The notes under the pieces: model-generated
What the model saw: the letters and a program-made list of their open reading frames with translations, nothing else
What the model was told of the DNA's origin: nothing
Databases searched by the model: none
In this document: positions 37,194-46,160 of the stretch, piece after piece
Numbering within the stretch: position 1 is the stretch's first letter
How the letters are laid out: the number at the start of each line of letters is the position of its first letter
Translations under genes and position numbers: made by a program
NCBI RefSeq assembly: GCF_900119825.1
Contig: NZ_FPKR01000014.1
Span: forward strand, 78,044-142,043
Reading direction: 5' to 3'
Source: Chitinimonas taiwanensis DSM 18899
GTDB taxonomy: Bacteria > Pseudomonadota > Gammaproteobacteria > Burkholderiales > Chitinimonadaceae
Length of the DNA: 64,000 bases

Positions 37194-38337
37194 AGCGCAG
37201 ACCGGCGGCCAGCGCATGGGCCTCGGTGCTATCCAGCGCACTGCTACCCAGATAGACGCTCAGCCATGGCCCACCCGCGCTCAATTCCACCAGCTTGGTG
37301 CGCGGCGTAAAGGCCAGCCCCAGCCAGACCGACTCATCCAGCTTATAGCGCCCGCTCAGCCGCGCCTGGTGCAGCTGATCGCGATACTGCCAGCCCAGCC
37401 CCGCCTGCCAGGCCGCCTGCTGCCAGCTCAGCTCGCCCTGCCAGCTGGCCTTGGGGCGCAACGTCAACTCACCGCGGCTATCGCGTCCCTGCACGGCGGG
37501 CGAGCCGTCCGCATTGCCGATCAGATCGCCATCGCTGTCGTACAGAAAACTACCCTGCTGATAGGAGCGCGGCATATCGCGCCCCTTGAGCTTGGCGGCC
37601 AGATCGAAACCGGCCAACTCCACGCCCCATCCTGAACGCCCCTGCCAACGTAAGCCAAGGTCCAGCGCATAGCCACGCCCGGACGGCTTGCCATCGCGCA
37701 TATAGGGGTTGAAGCGTGCGGGATTATCGGTACGCATCAGGCTGCCGGCCGTCTCGCGCACGCCGCTGAACTGCAGCTGCTGGCTGGCATTGCTATAGGC
37801 CGTGCCGATAAAGCGCTCGATCTTGATATCCACCTGTTTGAAATACTGTGCGGCCAGGCCCAGATCGAGCTGACCGGCCTCGCCCAAGGAAAAGTTGAGG
37901 GCCTTGCCGAGGCGCAGGCCGCGGCTGGTCCAGTAGTCCATGCGGTAATCGAGCGCATAGCGCTGGCCTGCGGCAAACCCCTGGCCCTGCTCGATCTGGC
38001 GCGCCAGCCGCACGGTATCGGCGCTGGCCTGGGCCACGCCATCGCGGCGGGCAAACACGCTCAGATGCCAGCCGCGCTCCTCGCCGGCCAGCTGGGCGCG
38101 CCCATCCAGCTGCGCCCGCTCGCGCCCACGCTGGCTGCGCAGCTGTCGCCCCCAGTCATCATCACTGAGGCTGGCCAAGGGCAAGGGGTCGCTGAAGCCA
38201 CGCATATCGATGCCGGTATAGAGACGCGCGGCCGGGTCAAAAGCGGCCGGGTTATCGAGCAGGCTGGCCGCCTGCGCCGGCAGCAGCACCAGACCGAACA
38301 CAGCTAAGCAAAGGTAAGGGCGGGAAGTCGCGAGCAT
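37168..38337 (-). CDS. Hypothetical outer-membrane beta-barrel protein
   Basis: A 389-residue protein with a signal peptide (LCLAVFGLVLLPAQA, cut before ASL). The mature part alternates polar and hydrophobic residues in short strands with many Tyr, Trp and Leu (for example YALDYRMDYWTSRGLRLG and YALDLGLRWQGRSGWGVELA), and ends in LPLQTW, an aromatic terminal residue typical of BAM substrates. I do not recognise the family. A stretch resembling a calcium-loop (YDSDGDLIGNADG) lies near residue 275. It is co-oriented with the large lipoprotein gene about 95 bases upstream, so they may be cotranscribed and act together at the outer membrane. Confidence 0.75.
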   Translation of the reverse strand: MLATSRPYLCLAVFGLVLLPAQAASLLDNPAAFDPAARLYTGIDMRGFSDPLPLASLSDDDWGRQLRSQRGRERAQLDGRAQLAGEERGWHLSVFARRDGVAQASADTVRLARQIEQGQGFAAGQRYALDYRMDYWTSRGLRLGKALNFSLGEAGQLDLGLAAQYFKQVDIKIERFIGTAYSNASQQLQFSGVRETAGSLMRTDNPARFNPYMRDGKPSGRGYALDLGLRWQGRSGWGVELAGFDLAAKLKGRDMPRSYQQGSFLYDSDGDLIGNADGSPAVQGRDSRGELTLRPKASWQGELSWQQAAWQAGLGWQYRDQLHQARLSGRYKLDESVWLGLAFTPRTKLVELSAGGPWLSVYLGSSALDSTEAHALAAGLRFTLPLQTW

Positions 38338-38433
38338 GGGCCACCTGGAATCGGGCTACAAAAACGCACAAGGCCCGTCAGCTTACGCCGCGGGCCCTGC
38401 GCTAGGCCAGCCTGAGCTGGCCTGCCTGCCGGC

Positions 38434-40602
38434 TTAACCGAGCGACTCGGTCGTGCCGTCCTTGAAGCTGATCAGACTGTCGTTGATGGTGCCGACCTCG
38501 ACCGTGCCCTGCTTGATGCTGCCAATGAGCACGCCATTGGCATTCTCGCTCAGGCTGACACTGATATTGTCTGGCCCGGTCAGCGTCACCGGCCCGCTCA
38601 CCTCGCCATCATCCAGCGTCGCCTGCAGGGTCAGTTTGCGCGCACCCAGCTCATGCGTGAGCGACATCGTGACCGTGTCATCCCCCGCAGTCGCGCGGTC
38701 CAGCCCCAAGGCCAGCTTGATGGTCACGCCATTGGCGCTAACCACCTTGGCCGCCAGAGAGACCGTGCCGGCATCCAGACCATTGGCCTGGTCGATCGCC
38801 TTGCGCGTCACCTCGGTGCTGACCTCGGCCACCACACCATCGCCCTTGCTCAAGGTGCCGCTGAAGCCGAACACCGTGGGCAGCACGGCGCTATCGCCGA
38901 GCGAGAGATTGCCGGCCAAGGCATACACGCCAGTACTGGCCTTGAGCTTGAGCGCCCCGAACACCACCTCGTCGCGATCACGGAAGCTCAGCGTCGAGCC
39001 TTCCAGCACCTCGATCTTGGCGGTCTTCCCTCCCTTGCTGCGGGTAATGCTGGCTACCAGGGTACCCGAACCCGAGGCATTGCCGGCCGCATCCAGGGTT
39101 TCCGTGGCATTCAACGTGGCATCGATATTGTGCTTATCCTCGCCACCGAAGCCAAACGGCACATCGCCCTTCATGCTGGCCACCACGCTGGTATCGGTCT
39201 CCGTCACAGTGAACACACCGTCCTGCGTGCTGCCAAAGAGCTTGGTGGCGGTATCGTCATACTGCCCGCTCACCGAACTCTCCATAAAGGCGTCCCAGTT
39301 CACTGCCCCGGCGGCCTCGCCCGGTGTCAGGGTCAGCGCGAAGCGGCTCCACTCAGTTGGCGCATCCGGATTGCGTCCCTGCAGATTTGCGTAGCCACAC
39401 TTGATGCCGGTAATGCTCTCCGGCGTATTGGCCACACTGCTGCTGCAACGCATGCCAGGCATGCCGGGGCTTGGCTCCCAGCGCTTCTCCCAGCGACCGT
39501 TGACCGGAGCGATGTCCTCCGGGTTACCCGCACGCAGATCACGCAGGAAGGTGGCGGCGCGGTCAATCAGCTGGAAGTGCTCGATACTGAGCCGTGTGCT
39601 GTCACTGACTAGCTGCACTGCCTCGTTCAAGGCGGTACCGGTATTGCTCAGCTGCTCATCGGCCAGCGCGGCCGAGATGCGGACATCGCGTATCGCCTGG
39701 CGCGCGGCGGCAATGCCGGCCGACAGGGTCGGATCGGCACCGCTCACGTCTTCCGGCGTCGGCTCCACCACGATCAGACCCAGATCCTTCTCGGCTTCGA
39801 TCTGTGCCTTGGTCGCATCGTCGGCGAACTCGGTGGCGGCGGCGACCAGCGCATCGGCAAAGGTCGTGCTATCGAAATTCGCCAGCACCACCCCAGGCAC
39901 GGCGGTCTCGCCCTGCTTACCATCCAGCTTGTCGTCCGACAGGTCCTGGGCCAGGCTTTCCGCAATTTCATGTGGTTTGGCGTCTGCTGCACCGCTGCTG
40001 GCAATCGCGGCCAGGATCAGCGCATAGCGGCCGGCCGGAGAGGCATCCACCTTGGGTGTGGCCGTACCGACCAGGGCCGGCGGCGAAATCGCGCTGGTCA
40101 GGCCGAATACCGCCGCCACCTTGGCATTGGCGGCATTGATGGCGGTATTGTTGGCATTGGCCAAGCCACCGGCCGCTTCCAGCTTGCGCTTGACCGCATC
40201 GGACAGCACGGTCACACCTACACTGGTGCTACCAGCGGGGGCAACCGCTTCCAGCGTCTTGCCGGCCGGGAAATTCTCCGTGGTGCCCGTTGCTTCATTG
40301 AAGTAATTGACCGTACCGCCGCCGCTCACACTGACCACGATAGGCCCGCTGTGGGTACCGATATTCACGGTGGCCGTGCCATCGCTGCCGATGCTGCCAC
40401 TGCCAACCTGGGCGCCGGCCAACGAGCGGACCACCACCGGCGTGCCGGTCGAGAACATGCCCAACGAGGGCGCGACCTTCACGCTGGAGGTAGGGGGCGT
40501 GGGTGGCGGGTCATCGCCGCCCCCGCCGCCGCATGCGCTCAAGGCCAGCAGTACCGCGCCCGCCAGGGCCAATTTCGGAATACCCACCACCTGTCGATTC
40601 AT
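38434..40602 (-). CDS. Large hypothetical lipoprotein
   Basis: A 722-residue protein with a lipoprotein signal: LAGAVLLALSAC with the lipidated Cys, followed by a Gly/Asp/Pro linker (GGGGGDDPPPTPPTSS). The next 90 residues form beta-rich Ig-like or carboxypeptidase-regulatory-like repeats (SIGSDGTATVNIGTHSG), then a helical middle (about 110-360), then a long beta-rich C-terminal half. Two Cys in the segments MRCSSSV and IKCGYANL may pair. AGGAG lies 7 bases before the ATG. No enzyme motif is seen; a surface-exposed or periplasmic structural or adhesion role is possible. The downstream gene encodes a putative barrel. Confidence 0.75.
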   Translation of the reverse strand: MNRQVVGIPKLALAGAVLLALSACGGGGGDDPPPTPPTSSVKVAPSLGMFSTGTPVVVRSLAGAQVGSGSIGSDGTATVNIGTHSGPIVVSVSGGGTVNYFNEATGTTENFPAGKTLEAVAPAGSTSVGVTVLSDAVKRKLEAAGGLANANNTAINAANAKVAAVFGLTSAISPPALVGTATPKVDASPAGRYALILAAIASSGAADAKPHEIAESLAQDLSDDKLDGKQGETAVPGVVLANFDSTTFADALVAAATEFADDATKAQIEAEKDLGLIVVEPTPEDVSGADPTLSAGIAAARQAIRDVRISAALADEQLSNTGTALNEAVQLVSDSTRLSIEHFQLIDRAATFLRDLRAGNPEDIAPVNGRWEKRWEPSPGMPGMRCSSSVANTPESITGIKCGYANLQGRNPDAPTEWSRFALTLTPGEAAGAVNWDAFMESSVSGQYDDTATKLFGSTQDGVFTVTETDTSVVASMKGDVPFGFGGEDKHNIDATLNATETLDAAGNASGSGTLVASITRSKGGKTAKIEVLEGSTLSFRDRDEVVFGALKLKASTGVYALAGNLSLGDSAVLPTVFGFSGTLSKGDGVVAEVSTEVTRKAIDQANGLDAGTVSLAAKVVSANGVTIKLALGLDRATAGDDTVTMSLTHELGARKLTLQATLDDGEVSGPVTLTGPDNISVSLSENANGVLIGSIKQGTVEVGTINDSLISFKDGTTESLG

Positions 40603-40648
40603 GATTATTCTCCTCTGTGATTTGCCACGTCCGCCTAGCACGAGATGC

Positions 40649-40677
40649 ACAAGCCGACAGCGGCGCTGTCGGCTTGT
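40649..40677. promoter_or_regulatory. Strong hairpin in the leader of the lipoprotein gene
   Basis: A perfect 13-base-pair stem (ACAAGCCGACAGC / GCTGTCGGCTTGT) with a three-base loop lies 47 bases upstream of the lipoprotein start codon. There is no T run, so it is not a classical terminator; it may be a leader structure or a protein-binding site. The rest of 40678-40963 shows nothing I can assign. Confidence 0.5.
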
Positions 40678-40963
40678 CGGGAACCCTGCCCATTCAAGTT
40701 AGCAGTTGCTGATAGGGATGCCAGTGGGCGCCATGGCAAGTCGGCCATTCTCAGTATGGGCCTCCCCTCGCCAAGCTAGAGCTGGCGCGCCCTTGCTCGC
40801 TCCTGCCCATCCACAACCGGCCGTCGGCACTATTCACAGCGCCGCCATTCACGCCCTGGCCGGTTGATTCGCCCCCGTCTCAGGTCGATTCATCGCAAGC
40901 CGCCCAAGCGATGTGGCGCCGGCGGCATGCTGCAGCCATCCCTTCACCACCTAGGAGTGCAGC

Positions 40964-41368
40964 ATGTTGAACCGCCTGATGATTGCCCTGCTACTGACCG
41001 GCGCCACCCAGGCTGCCGAGCTGACCGTCACCGTGCTGGGCGTGCAGCACGCCGAGGGCAAGGTGATGGTCGCCGCCTACAAGGCGCCCGAGCGCTTCCT
41101 CAAGCAGCCCAGCGCCGTGGCCTGGACCGATGCGCAGCCAGGCAGCGTGCAGGCCACCTTGCATGATCTGCCACCGGGCGAATACGCGGTGTCGCTCTAC
41201 CAGGACCGCAATCGCAATCTGCAGCTCGATAGCAATCTGCTCGGCATCCCGACCGAGCCCTATGGCTTTTCGAACGACGCGGTGGGCAAGTTCGGCCCGC
41301 CCAGCTTCGAGCAAGCGCGCATTGTGGTGCCGCAAGAAGGTGGCCAGATCACCATTACCCTGCGCTGA
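40964..41368 (+). CDS. DUF2141 exported protein
   Basis: A 134-residue secreted protein with a signal peptide (LMIALLLTGATQAAE). The DUF2141 fold is recognisable: LTVTVLGVQHAEGKVMVAAYK, LHDLPPGEYAVSLYQDRNRN and LDSNLLGIPTEPYGFSNDA, with the conserved DxNxNxxLD-type turn. AGGAG lies 6-7 bases before the ATG. Genes of this family often sit next to carotenoid-related genes, and here a carotenoid oxygenase lies two genes downstream on the same strand. Molecular function is not known. Confidence 0.88.
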   Translation: MLNRLMIALLLTGATQAAELTVTVLGVQHAEGKVMVAAYKAPERFLKQPSAVAWTDAQPGSVQATLHDLPPGEYAVSLYQDRNRNLQLDSNLLGIPTEPYGFSNDAVGKFGPPSFEQARIVVPQEGGQITITLR

Positions 41369-41385
41369 ACAGACGGAGCGAGACC

Positions 41386-41664
41386 ATGCATAGCGAGCCA
41401 CACACCCTGCAGCAACAGGCCGAAGAGCGCGCCGATGCGCTACTCGATTTCTACCAGCATCTGGGCAGCTATCTGCTGGTCAATAGCGGCCTGGTGCTGC
41501 TCGACCTGTGGCAGGGCGGCGGGCTGAACTGGGCCTTCTGGCCGCTACTGGGCTGGGGCGTTGGCATCGCCGCCCATGCGCTGCGTACCTTCGTGGGCAC
41601 GCCGGGCTGGCGTGCACGTCTGGTGGCGCGCGAGTTGCAGCGCCTGCAGACGAGGAGGCACTGA
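41386..41664 (+). CDS. Small 2TM-domain protein
   Basis: A 92-residue membrane protein with two hydrophobic helices (LGSYLLVNSGLVLLDLW and WAFWPLLGWGVGIAAHAL). Preceding and following segments (AEERADALLDFYQHL and basic RARLVARELQRLQTRRH) match the 2TM domain often found fused to, or next to, LytS-type histidine kinases. Here a LytS-type kinase lies three genes downstream, consistent with a split version of that arrangement. It begins 17 bases after the DUF2141 gene and ends 1 base before the oxygenase ATG. Confidence 0.82.
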   Translation: MHSEPHTLQQQAEERADALLDFYQHLGSYLLVNSGLVLLDLWQGGGLNWAFWPLLGWGVGIAAHALRTFVGTPGWRARLVARELQRLQTRRH

Positions 41665-41665
41665 T

Positions 41666-43141
41666 ATGCATCGGCGCGACTTTCTTGGCCGAGGCCTACT
41701 AGGCGGCCTGGCACTGGCCATACCCAGCAGGGCTCGGGCCGATGCCGGCAGCTATGCCAGCTTTCGTGCCGGCCTGCGGCGGCACCCGCAGCTGGCCGCC
41801 CTGCGCGGCACCGAGCAGGAGATGCTGAGCGGCCGTGCCCGCATCCACGGCAAGTGGCCGCAGGCGCTGCGTGGCAGCTTCTTTCGCAATGGGCCGGCCC
41901 GTTTTGAACGCGCTGGCGAGCGGCTCGAACACTGGTTCGACGGCGACGGCATGGTGCATGCGTGGCGCATGGCGGATGGCCAGGTTCAGCACCAGGCGCG
42001 CATGGTGCGTACCCATAAATATCTGGCCGAAGCCGAGGCCGGCCAGTTGCTCTACCCGGGCTTCGGCACCTGGCTGGCGCGCCGCCCGTTTGCCAATAAC
42101 GACACGCTAAACAGCGCCAATACCAATGCCGTGCCGCATGCCGGCCGCCTGTATGCGCTGTGGGAAGGCGGCTCGGCCACCGAGATCGACCCGCACAGCC
42201 TTGCCACACGCGGCATCAAGACCTGGCGCGAGGACCTGGCCGCCCTGCCCTTCTCCGCCCACCCAAAGATCGATGCCGCCGGCCGACTGTGGAATTTCGG
42301 CGCCCTGCCCGGCAGCGACAAGCTAGTGCTGTGGCGCATAGAAGCGGATGGCAGCCTGGGTAAGGTTGCGGTGCTGCCCGTGGCCGATGTGGCCATGCTG
42401 CATGATTTCGCCATCACTGAACGCTATCTGGTCTTTCTGCTGCCGCCCTTCAGCCTGCACCCGGCCGAGCAGACCAGCTTTCTCGACCAGCACCATTGGC
42501 AGCCCGAGCGACCGATACGCATCCTGGTGGTGGACAAGGCTGACTTCACGCTCAAGCACAGCCTGGAAATGCCCGCCGCCATGGTGTTTCATCTGGGCAA
42601 TGCCTTCGAGGACGGCCAGCACATCCGCCTCGATGCCTGCCTGTATCGCGATGCCCGCGTGCTGGATGAGATGCGCGCCCATATGCGTGGCGAGATCAGT
42701 GCCACCCCAAGCAAGGCGCGCACGGTGCTGCTTGATCTCGACCTCGCGCGCGGCACGGTCAGCGAGCAGCGATTGCTGGAGGACGGCGAGTTCCCGCGCG
42801 TGGCCGACCACGATATCGGCCGCCGCCACCGCCGCTTGTATCTGCTGGGCGAAAGCGGCCGGAATCCGGTGGGCATGGGCAGCGTGCTCAGTGTCGATCT
42901 GGACAGCGGGCGGCGCGATGAATATGTGTTCGGCCCCGATTGGCTGGTGGAGGAACATGTGCCGGTAGCGCGGCCCGATGGGCGTGGCCTGTGGCTGCTC
43001 GGGCCGGCTTTCGATCTGGCGCGCCAGCAGACGGTACTGAATGTGTTCGATGCCGCGCGTATCAGCGCCGGCCCCCTTGCCCAGGCGCGCCTGCCCTATG
43101 CGGCGCCGCTCGGATTTCATGGCAACTTCCTGAAGGCTTGA
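41666..43141 (+). CDS. Carotenoid/stilbene cleavage oxygenase family protein (Tat-exported)
   Basis: A 491-residue non-haem iron dioxygenase-family protein. The first 26 residues are a twin-arginine type signal (HRRDFLGRGLLGGLALAIPS). Family motifs in order: FFRNGPARFE near residue 72, HWFDGDGMVHAWRM near 88, ANTNAVPHAGRLYALWEGG near 150, and the four iron-binding His expected in FSAHPKID, AMLHDFAITERY, MVFHLGNAFEDG and GFHGNFLKA. All four are present, so it should be active. It would cleave carotenoid, apocarotenoid or stilbene double bonds, here probably in the periplasm. AGGAGG lies 8 bases before the ATG. The next gene, a quinone reductase, starts 2 bases after the stop. Confidence 0.92.
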   Translation: MHRRDFLGRGLLGGLALAIPSRARADAGSYASFRAGLRRHPQLAALRGTEQEMLSGRARIHGKWPQALRGSFFRNGPARFERAGERLEHWFDGDGMVHAWRMADGQVQHQARMVRTHKYLAEAEAGQLLYPGFGTWLARRPFANNDTLNSANTNAVPHAGRLYALWEGGSATEIDPHSLATRGIKTWREDLAALPFSAHPKIDAAGRLWNFGALPGSDKLVLWRIEADGSLGKVAVLPVADVAMLHDFAITERYLVFLLPPFSLHPAEQTSFLDQHHWQPERPIRILVVDKADFTLKHSLEMPAAMVFHLGNAFEDGQHIRLDACLYRDARVLDEMRAHMRGEISATPSKARTVLLDLDLARGTVSEQRLLEDGEFPRVADHDIGRRHRRLYLLGESGRNPVGMGSVLSVDLDSGRRDEYVFGPDWLVEEHVPVARPDGRGLWLLGPAFDLARQQTVLNVFDAARISAGPLAQARLPYAAPLGFHGNFLKA

Positions 43142-43143
43142 GC

Positions 43144-43719
43144 ATGTCCAAACGCATCTTGTTAATCCTGGCCCATCCCGATAGCGACAGCTTCTGCGCA
43201 GCGCTCGCGCAGCGTTATGAAAGCGCAGCCCTGGCCGCTGGCCACCAAGTCAGTCGGCTGGACCTCGGCCAGCTCCGTTTCGACCCCATCCTGCGCGGCG
43301 GCTTTCGCGGCGGACAGGCACTGGAACCCGATTTGCAGGCCGCCCAGGCGGCGATCAGCGCGGCCGAGCGGCTGGTCTTCGTGTACCCCTATTGGTGGGG
43401 GGTGATGCCGGCCCTGCTGAAGGGCTTTATCGACCGCGTCTTCCTGCCCGGTTTTGCCTTCAAATATCAGGATGGCAGCCCATTCCCGGCCAAGCTGCTG
43501 GCCGGGCGCGAGGCCCAGCTGATCGTGACCAGCGATACGCCAGCATGGTACAACCGCCTGGTTTACGGCCGCGCCGGCCTGCGCCTGATGCGCGCCCAGG
43601 TGCTGGAGTTCTGTGGCATCCGCCTGCGCAAGATCCTGGAAATCGGCCCGGTACGCGGCAGCCAGCCCAAGGCGCGCGAATACTGGCTCAACCGGGTCGG
43701 CCAACTGGCCAGTCTTTGA
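43144..43719 (+). CDS. Flavodoxin-fold NAD(P)H:quinone oxidoreductase
   Basis: A 191-residue protein of the KefF/MdaB/NQO1-like family that moves two electrons from NAD(P)H to quinones via FMN or FAD. The N-terminal phosphate loop is LLILAHPDSDSFCAALAQR, followed by LVFVYPYWWGVMPALLKGFIDRVFLPGFAF near residues 79-108, the standard signature with the Trp and the GFIDRV helix. AQLIVTSDTP and VLEFCGIRLRKILEIGPV complete the fold. It is the next gene after the carotenoid oxygenase (2-base gap) and is followed by a sensor kinase (11-base gap). Confidence 0.92.
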   Translation: MSKRILLILAHPDSDSFCAALAQRYESAALAAGHQVSRLDLGQLRFDPILRGGFRGGQALEPDLQAAQAAISAAERLVFVYPYWWGVMPALLKGFIDRVFLPGFAFKYQDGSPFPAKLLAGREAQLIVTSDTPAWYNRLVYGRAGLRLMRAQVLEFCGIRLRKILEIGPVRGSQPKAREYWLNRVGQLASL

Positions 43720-43730
43720 AGAGAACCACC

Positions 43731-44894
43731 ATGTCCACCGCCGACCGCGCCACCGCCAAGTGGAATGCCTTCGAACTCAAGTACGACGGCCATCCGCTGG
43801 AATTCATCCACTACTTCCGCCGCTGGCCATGCAGCACGCAGCGCGATCTGCTTTACACGCTGATCTGGAATAGCCTGATCTTCGTGGCGCTGGCCATGGT
43901 GGGCCTGCTGTTCGGCAGCACGCAGCACATCGGGCGCTTTCTGTGGGTGACCTTCGTCATCACCCAGGCCGTCGGCTTCACCATCCACGGCCTGTTCTAC
44001 GTATGCGGGCGCCTGCTCGGCCACTGGCTGATACGCCTGCCCAACTGGGTGCATTACGGCTACTTCATCCTGGTCTCGGTCTGCGGGGTATTCCTCGGCT
44101 ACGGCATCGGCTTCAGCCTTTTGGAGATGGAAAGCACGCGGCGCTATGTGTTCAGTGCCGAGGGCGCGAAGAGCATTGCCCTGTTCTCGATCATGATCTC
44201 GGTCCTGCTGTGCGCGATGTTCATCAGCCGCGATAAGCAAAGGCGCAATGAGCTGGCCCTGGCGGCCGAGCGCGAACGCGCAACCGAGGCGGATCGACGC
44301 GCGTTGGAGGCCCAGCTGCGCATGCTGCAGGCACAGATCGAGCCGCACTTCCTCTACAACACCTTGGCCAATGCGGTCGGCCTGATCGGCCCGGCCCCCG
44401 ACAAGGCGCGCCATCTGCTGGAAAAGCTGATCGACTATCTGCGCGCCAGCCTCACCGCCAGCCGCGAGGCGCAGACCCAGCTGGGCCGCGAGTTGAACAC
44501 CATCGCCGCCTACCTCGCCCTGATGCAGGTGCGCATGGGCGAACGCCTGCGCTACCGCATCGACTGCCCAAGCGCGCTGAGCGAGCTGCCCATCCCGCCC
44601 ATGCTGTTGCAACCGCTGGTGGAGAACGCGATTCAGCACGGCCTGGAGCCCCTGATCGAAGGCGGCGAAATCAGCCTGCAAGTCAGCTTTGAAGGCAGCC
44701 ACTTGCAGATTCAGATTTGTGACAGCGGCGCCGGCTTCCCCAGCACGCCCGTGCAGCGCCCGGGTGGCGGTGTGGGCCTGAGCAATCTGCGTGAACGCCT
44801 CGATAGCCTGTACGGCGGCAAGGCCAGCCTGAGCCTGACCGAGCGCCAGGCCGAACGTGGCATCTGCGCCACGCTGCGCCTGCCGCTCGCCTAG
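43731..44894 (+). CDS. LytS/YehU-type sensor histidine kinase
   Basis: A 387-residue membrane kinase. Four hydrophobic segments (residues 45-165: LIFVALAMVGLLFGS, FLWVTFVITQAVGFTIHGLF, YFILVSVCGVFLGYGIGF, SIALFSIMISVLLCAMF) are followed by a coiled coil and the His-kinase domain: LQAQIEPHFLYNTLANAVGL with phospho-His near 206. The ATP-binding part has PPMLLQPLVENAIQHGLEPL (N box), ICDSGAGFP and GGGVGLSNLRERLDSLYG. No sensor domain other than the membrane part is present. The partner is the LytTR regulator encoded two genes on. The kinase starts 11 bases after the quinone reductase gene. Confidence 0.93.
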   Translation: MSTADRATAKWNAFELKYDGHPLEFIHYFRRWPCSTQRDLLYTLIWNSLIFVALAMVGLLFGSTQHIGRFLWVTFVITQAVGFTIHGLFYVCGRLLGHWLIRLPNWVHYGYFILVSVCGVFLGYGIGFSLLEMESTRRYVFSAEGAKSIALFSIMISVLLCAMFISRDKQRRNELALAAERERATEADRRALEAQLRMLQAQIEPHFLYNTLANAVGLIGPAPDKARHLLEKLIDYLRASLTASREAQTQLGRELNTIAAYLALMQVRMGERLRYRIDCPSALSELPIPPMLLQPLVENAIQHGLEPLIEGGEISLQVSFEGSHLQIQICDSGAGFPSTPVQRPGGGVGLSNLRERLDSLYGGKASLSLTERQAERGICATLRLPLA

Positions 44895-44970
44895 ATTGCC
44901 GACCAGCGCTGCCCGGCTGGCACGGCTTGGCGATACCATGGCCCACACCATGCCTAGCCAAGGATTTGCC

Positions 44971-45339
44971 ATGCCACTGCTGCCCCTGATTCTGCTCGCC
45001 CTGGCTCTGCTGGCACCCGCCGCCCAGGCCAAGAGCGCCTGCGTGTTCGAAGGCACGCTGCAAGGCAAGCCGATCAAGGATTGCAGCGAGATCGACCTGC
45101 CGGTGCCGGTGGCCGAGTACCGGCTGCAGTGTGAAAAGCACGTCGATGCCTTCAAGCGCCTGGGCGGTGAGATTCGCGCTTACGTCGCGCCCGCCTGCCC
45201 CAAGCCGGCCCTGGCTGGCTGCAAGGGCGCCATGGGCACGCCGGGCACCGTCTACTACTACCTGGCCAGCCCCACCGAGCTGGCCAATAAGCAAGCCGCC
45301 TGCGCCAAATATGGCGGCAGCTGGCTGAGCGGTAGCTAA
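44971..45339 (+). CDS. Small secreted Cys-rich protein
   Basis: A 122-residue exported protein of unknown function. Its signal peptide (LLPLILLALALLAPAAQAKS) leaves a mature chain with six Cys (SACVFEG, IKDCSEID, LQCEKH, PACPKP, AGCKGA, AACAKYGG), enough for three disulfides. It lies between the LytS-type kinase and the LytTR regulator on the same strand, so it may be a periplasmic accessory or target of that system. The start is the third of several in-frame ATGs; it was chosen as the one that opens directly on the signal peptide. Confidence 0.7.
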   Translation: MPLLPLILLALALLAPAAQAKSACVFEGTLQGKPIKDCSEIDLPVPVAEYRLQCEKHVDAFKRLGGEIRAYVAPACPKPALAGCKGAMGTPGTVYYYLASPTELANKQAACAKYGGSWLSGS

Positions 45340-45380
45340 GCGCAGCCCAAGCCCGTTTTCACCTTCTACACGACGCCACC

Positions 45381-46160
45381 ATGCCCACCGCCCTGATTGC
45401 CGACGACGAAATCGCCCTGGCCGACTATCTGCAAACCCAGCTGGCCGAACTCTGGCCCGAGCTGAATATCGTGGCCTGCGCGCATAACGGCGTGGATGCA
45501 CTGCGCCTGATCGACGAACTGGCACCGGACATCGCCTTTCTGGATATCCGCATGCCTGGCCATAGCGGCCTGGAAGTCGCCCAGCGCCTGATCGGCGCCA
45601 AGGATGCGCCGCATATCGTCTTCGTCACCGCCTATGACCAGTACGCGGTGGATGCCTTCGAGCGCGAAGCGGTCGACTACCTGCTCAAGCCGCCTAGCCT
45701 CGACCGGCTGGGGCGCTGCGTGGACAAGCTCAAGCGCCAGCTTGAACAGGCAGGCAAGCCCAGCCCGGCCGGCCTGCCCGGCGAGCTGCTCCAGCAACTG
45801 GCCGGCCTGCTCGGCCAGGGCCAGACGGCCAGCCCGCGCCTGGACTGGATACGCGCCGCGCAGGGCAATGAAACCAGGCTGATCTCGGTGGACGAAGTGA
45901 TCTACTTCGAAGCGCGCGACAAATACGTGAGCGTGTTCACCGCCGAAGGCGAGGCCTTGATCCGCACCCCGCTGAAGGAACTGGTGGACAGCCTGAACCC
46001 GGCCCAATTCTGGCAGGTGCACCGCGGCACCATCATCGCCGTACGGCATATCGCCGGCACCGTGCGCGACTTCCGCGGCCGCACCCTGGTCAAGCTCAAA
46101 CAACGCAGCGAACAACTCCCGGTCAGCCGTGCCTATCTGCACCTGTTCCGCCAGATGTGA
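45381..46160 (+). CDS. LytTR-family response regulator
   Basis: A 259-residue DNA-binding regulator. Receiver: residues 1-118, acidic pair D8/D9, phosphoacceptor D55 in AFLDIRMPGHSGLE, and Lys in LLKPPS. The LytTR domain occupies about 150-255: RLISVDEVIYFEARDKYVSVFT, then PLKELVDSLNPAQFWQVHRGTI. Partner of the LytS-type kinase just upstream. LytTR regulators bind promoters of secreted or envelope genes; the target is unknown, but the operon itself is a candidate. It is the last gene before the sequence changes to a lower GC content. Confidence 0.94.
   Translation: MPTALIADDEIALADYLQTQLAELWPELNIVACAHNGVDALRLIDELAPDIAFLDIRMPGHSGLEVAQRLIGAKDAPHIVFVTAYDQYAVDAFEREAVDYLLKPPSLDRLGRCVDKLKRQLEQAGKPSPAGLPGELLQQLAGLLGQGQTASPRLDWIRAAQGNETRLISVDEVIYFEARDKYVSVFTAEGEALIRTPLKELVDSLNPAQFWQVHRGTIIAVRHIAGTVRDFRGRTLVKLKQRSEQLPVSRAYLHLFRQM

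Noticed and set aside
43563..45155. Open frame of 530 codons on the minus strand opposite the LytS-type kinase
   Set aside because: Antisense shadow of well-supported genes; low-complexity composition and no recognisable domain.
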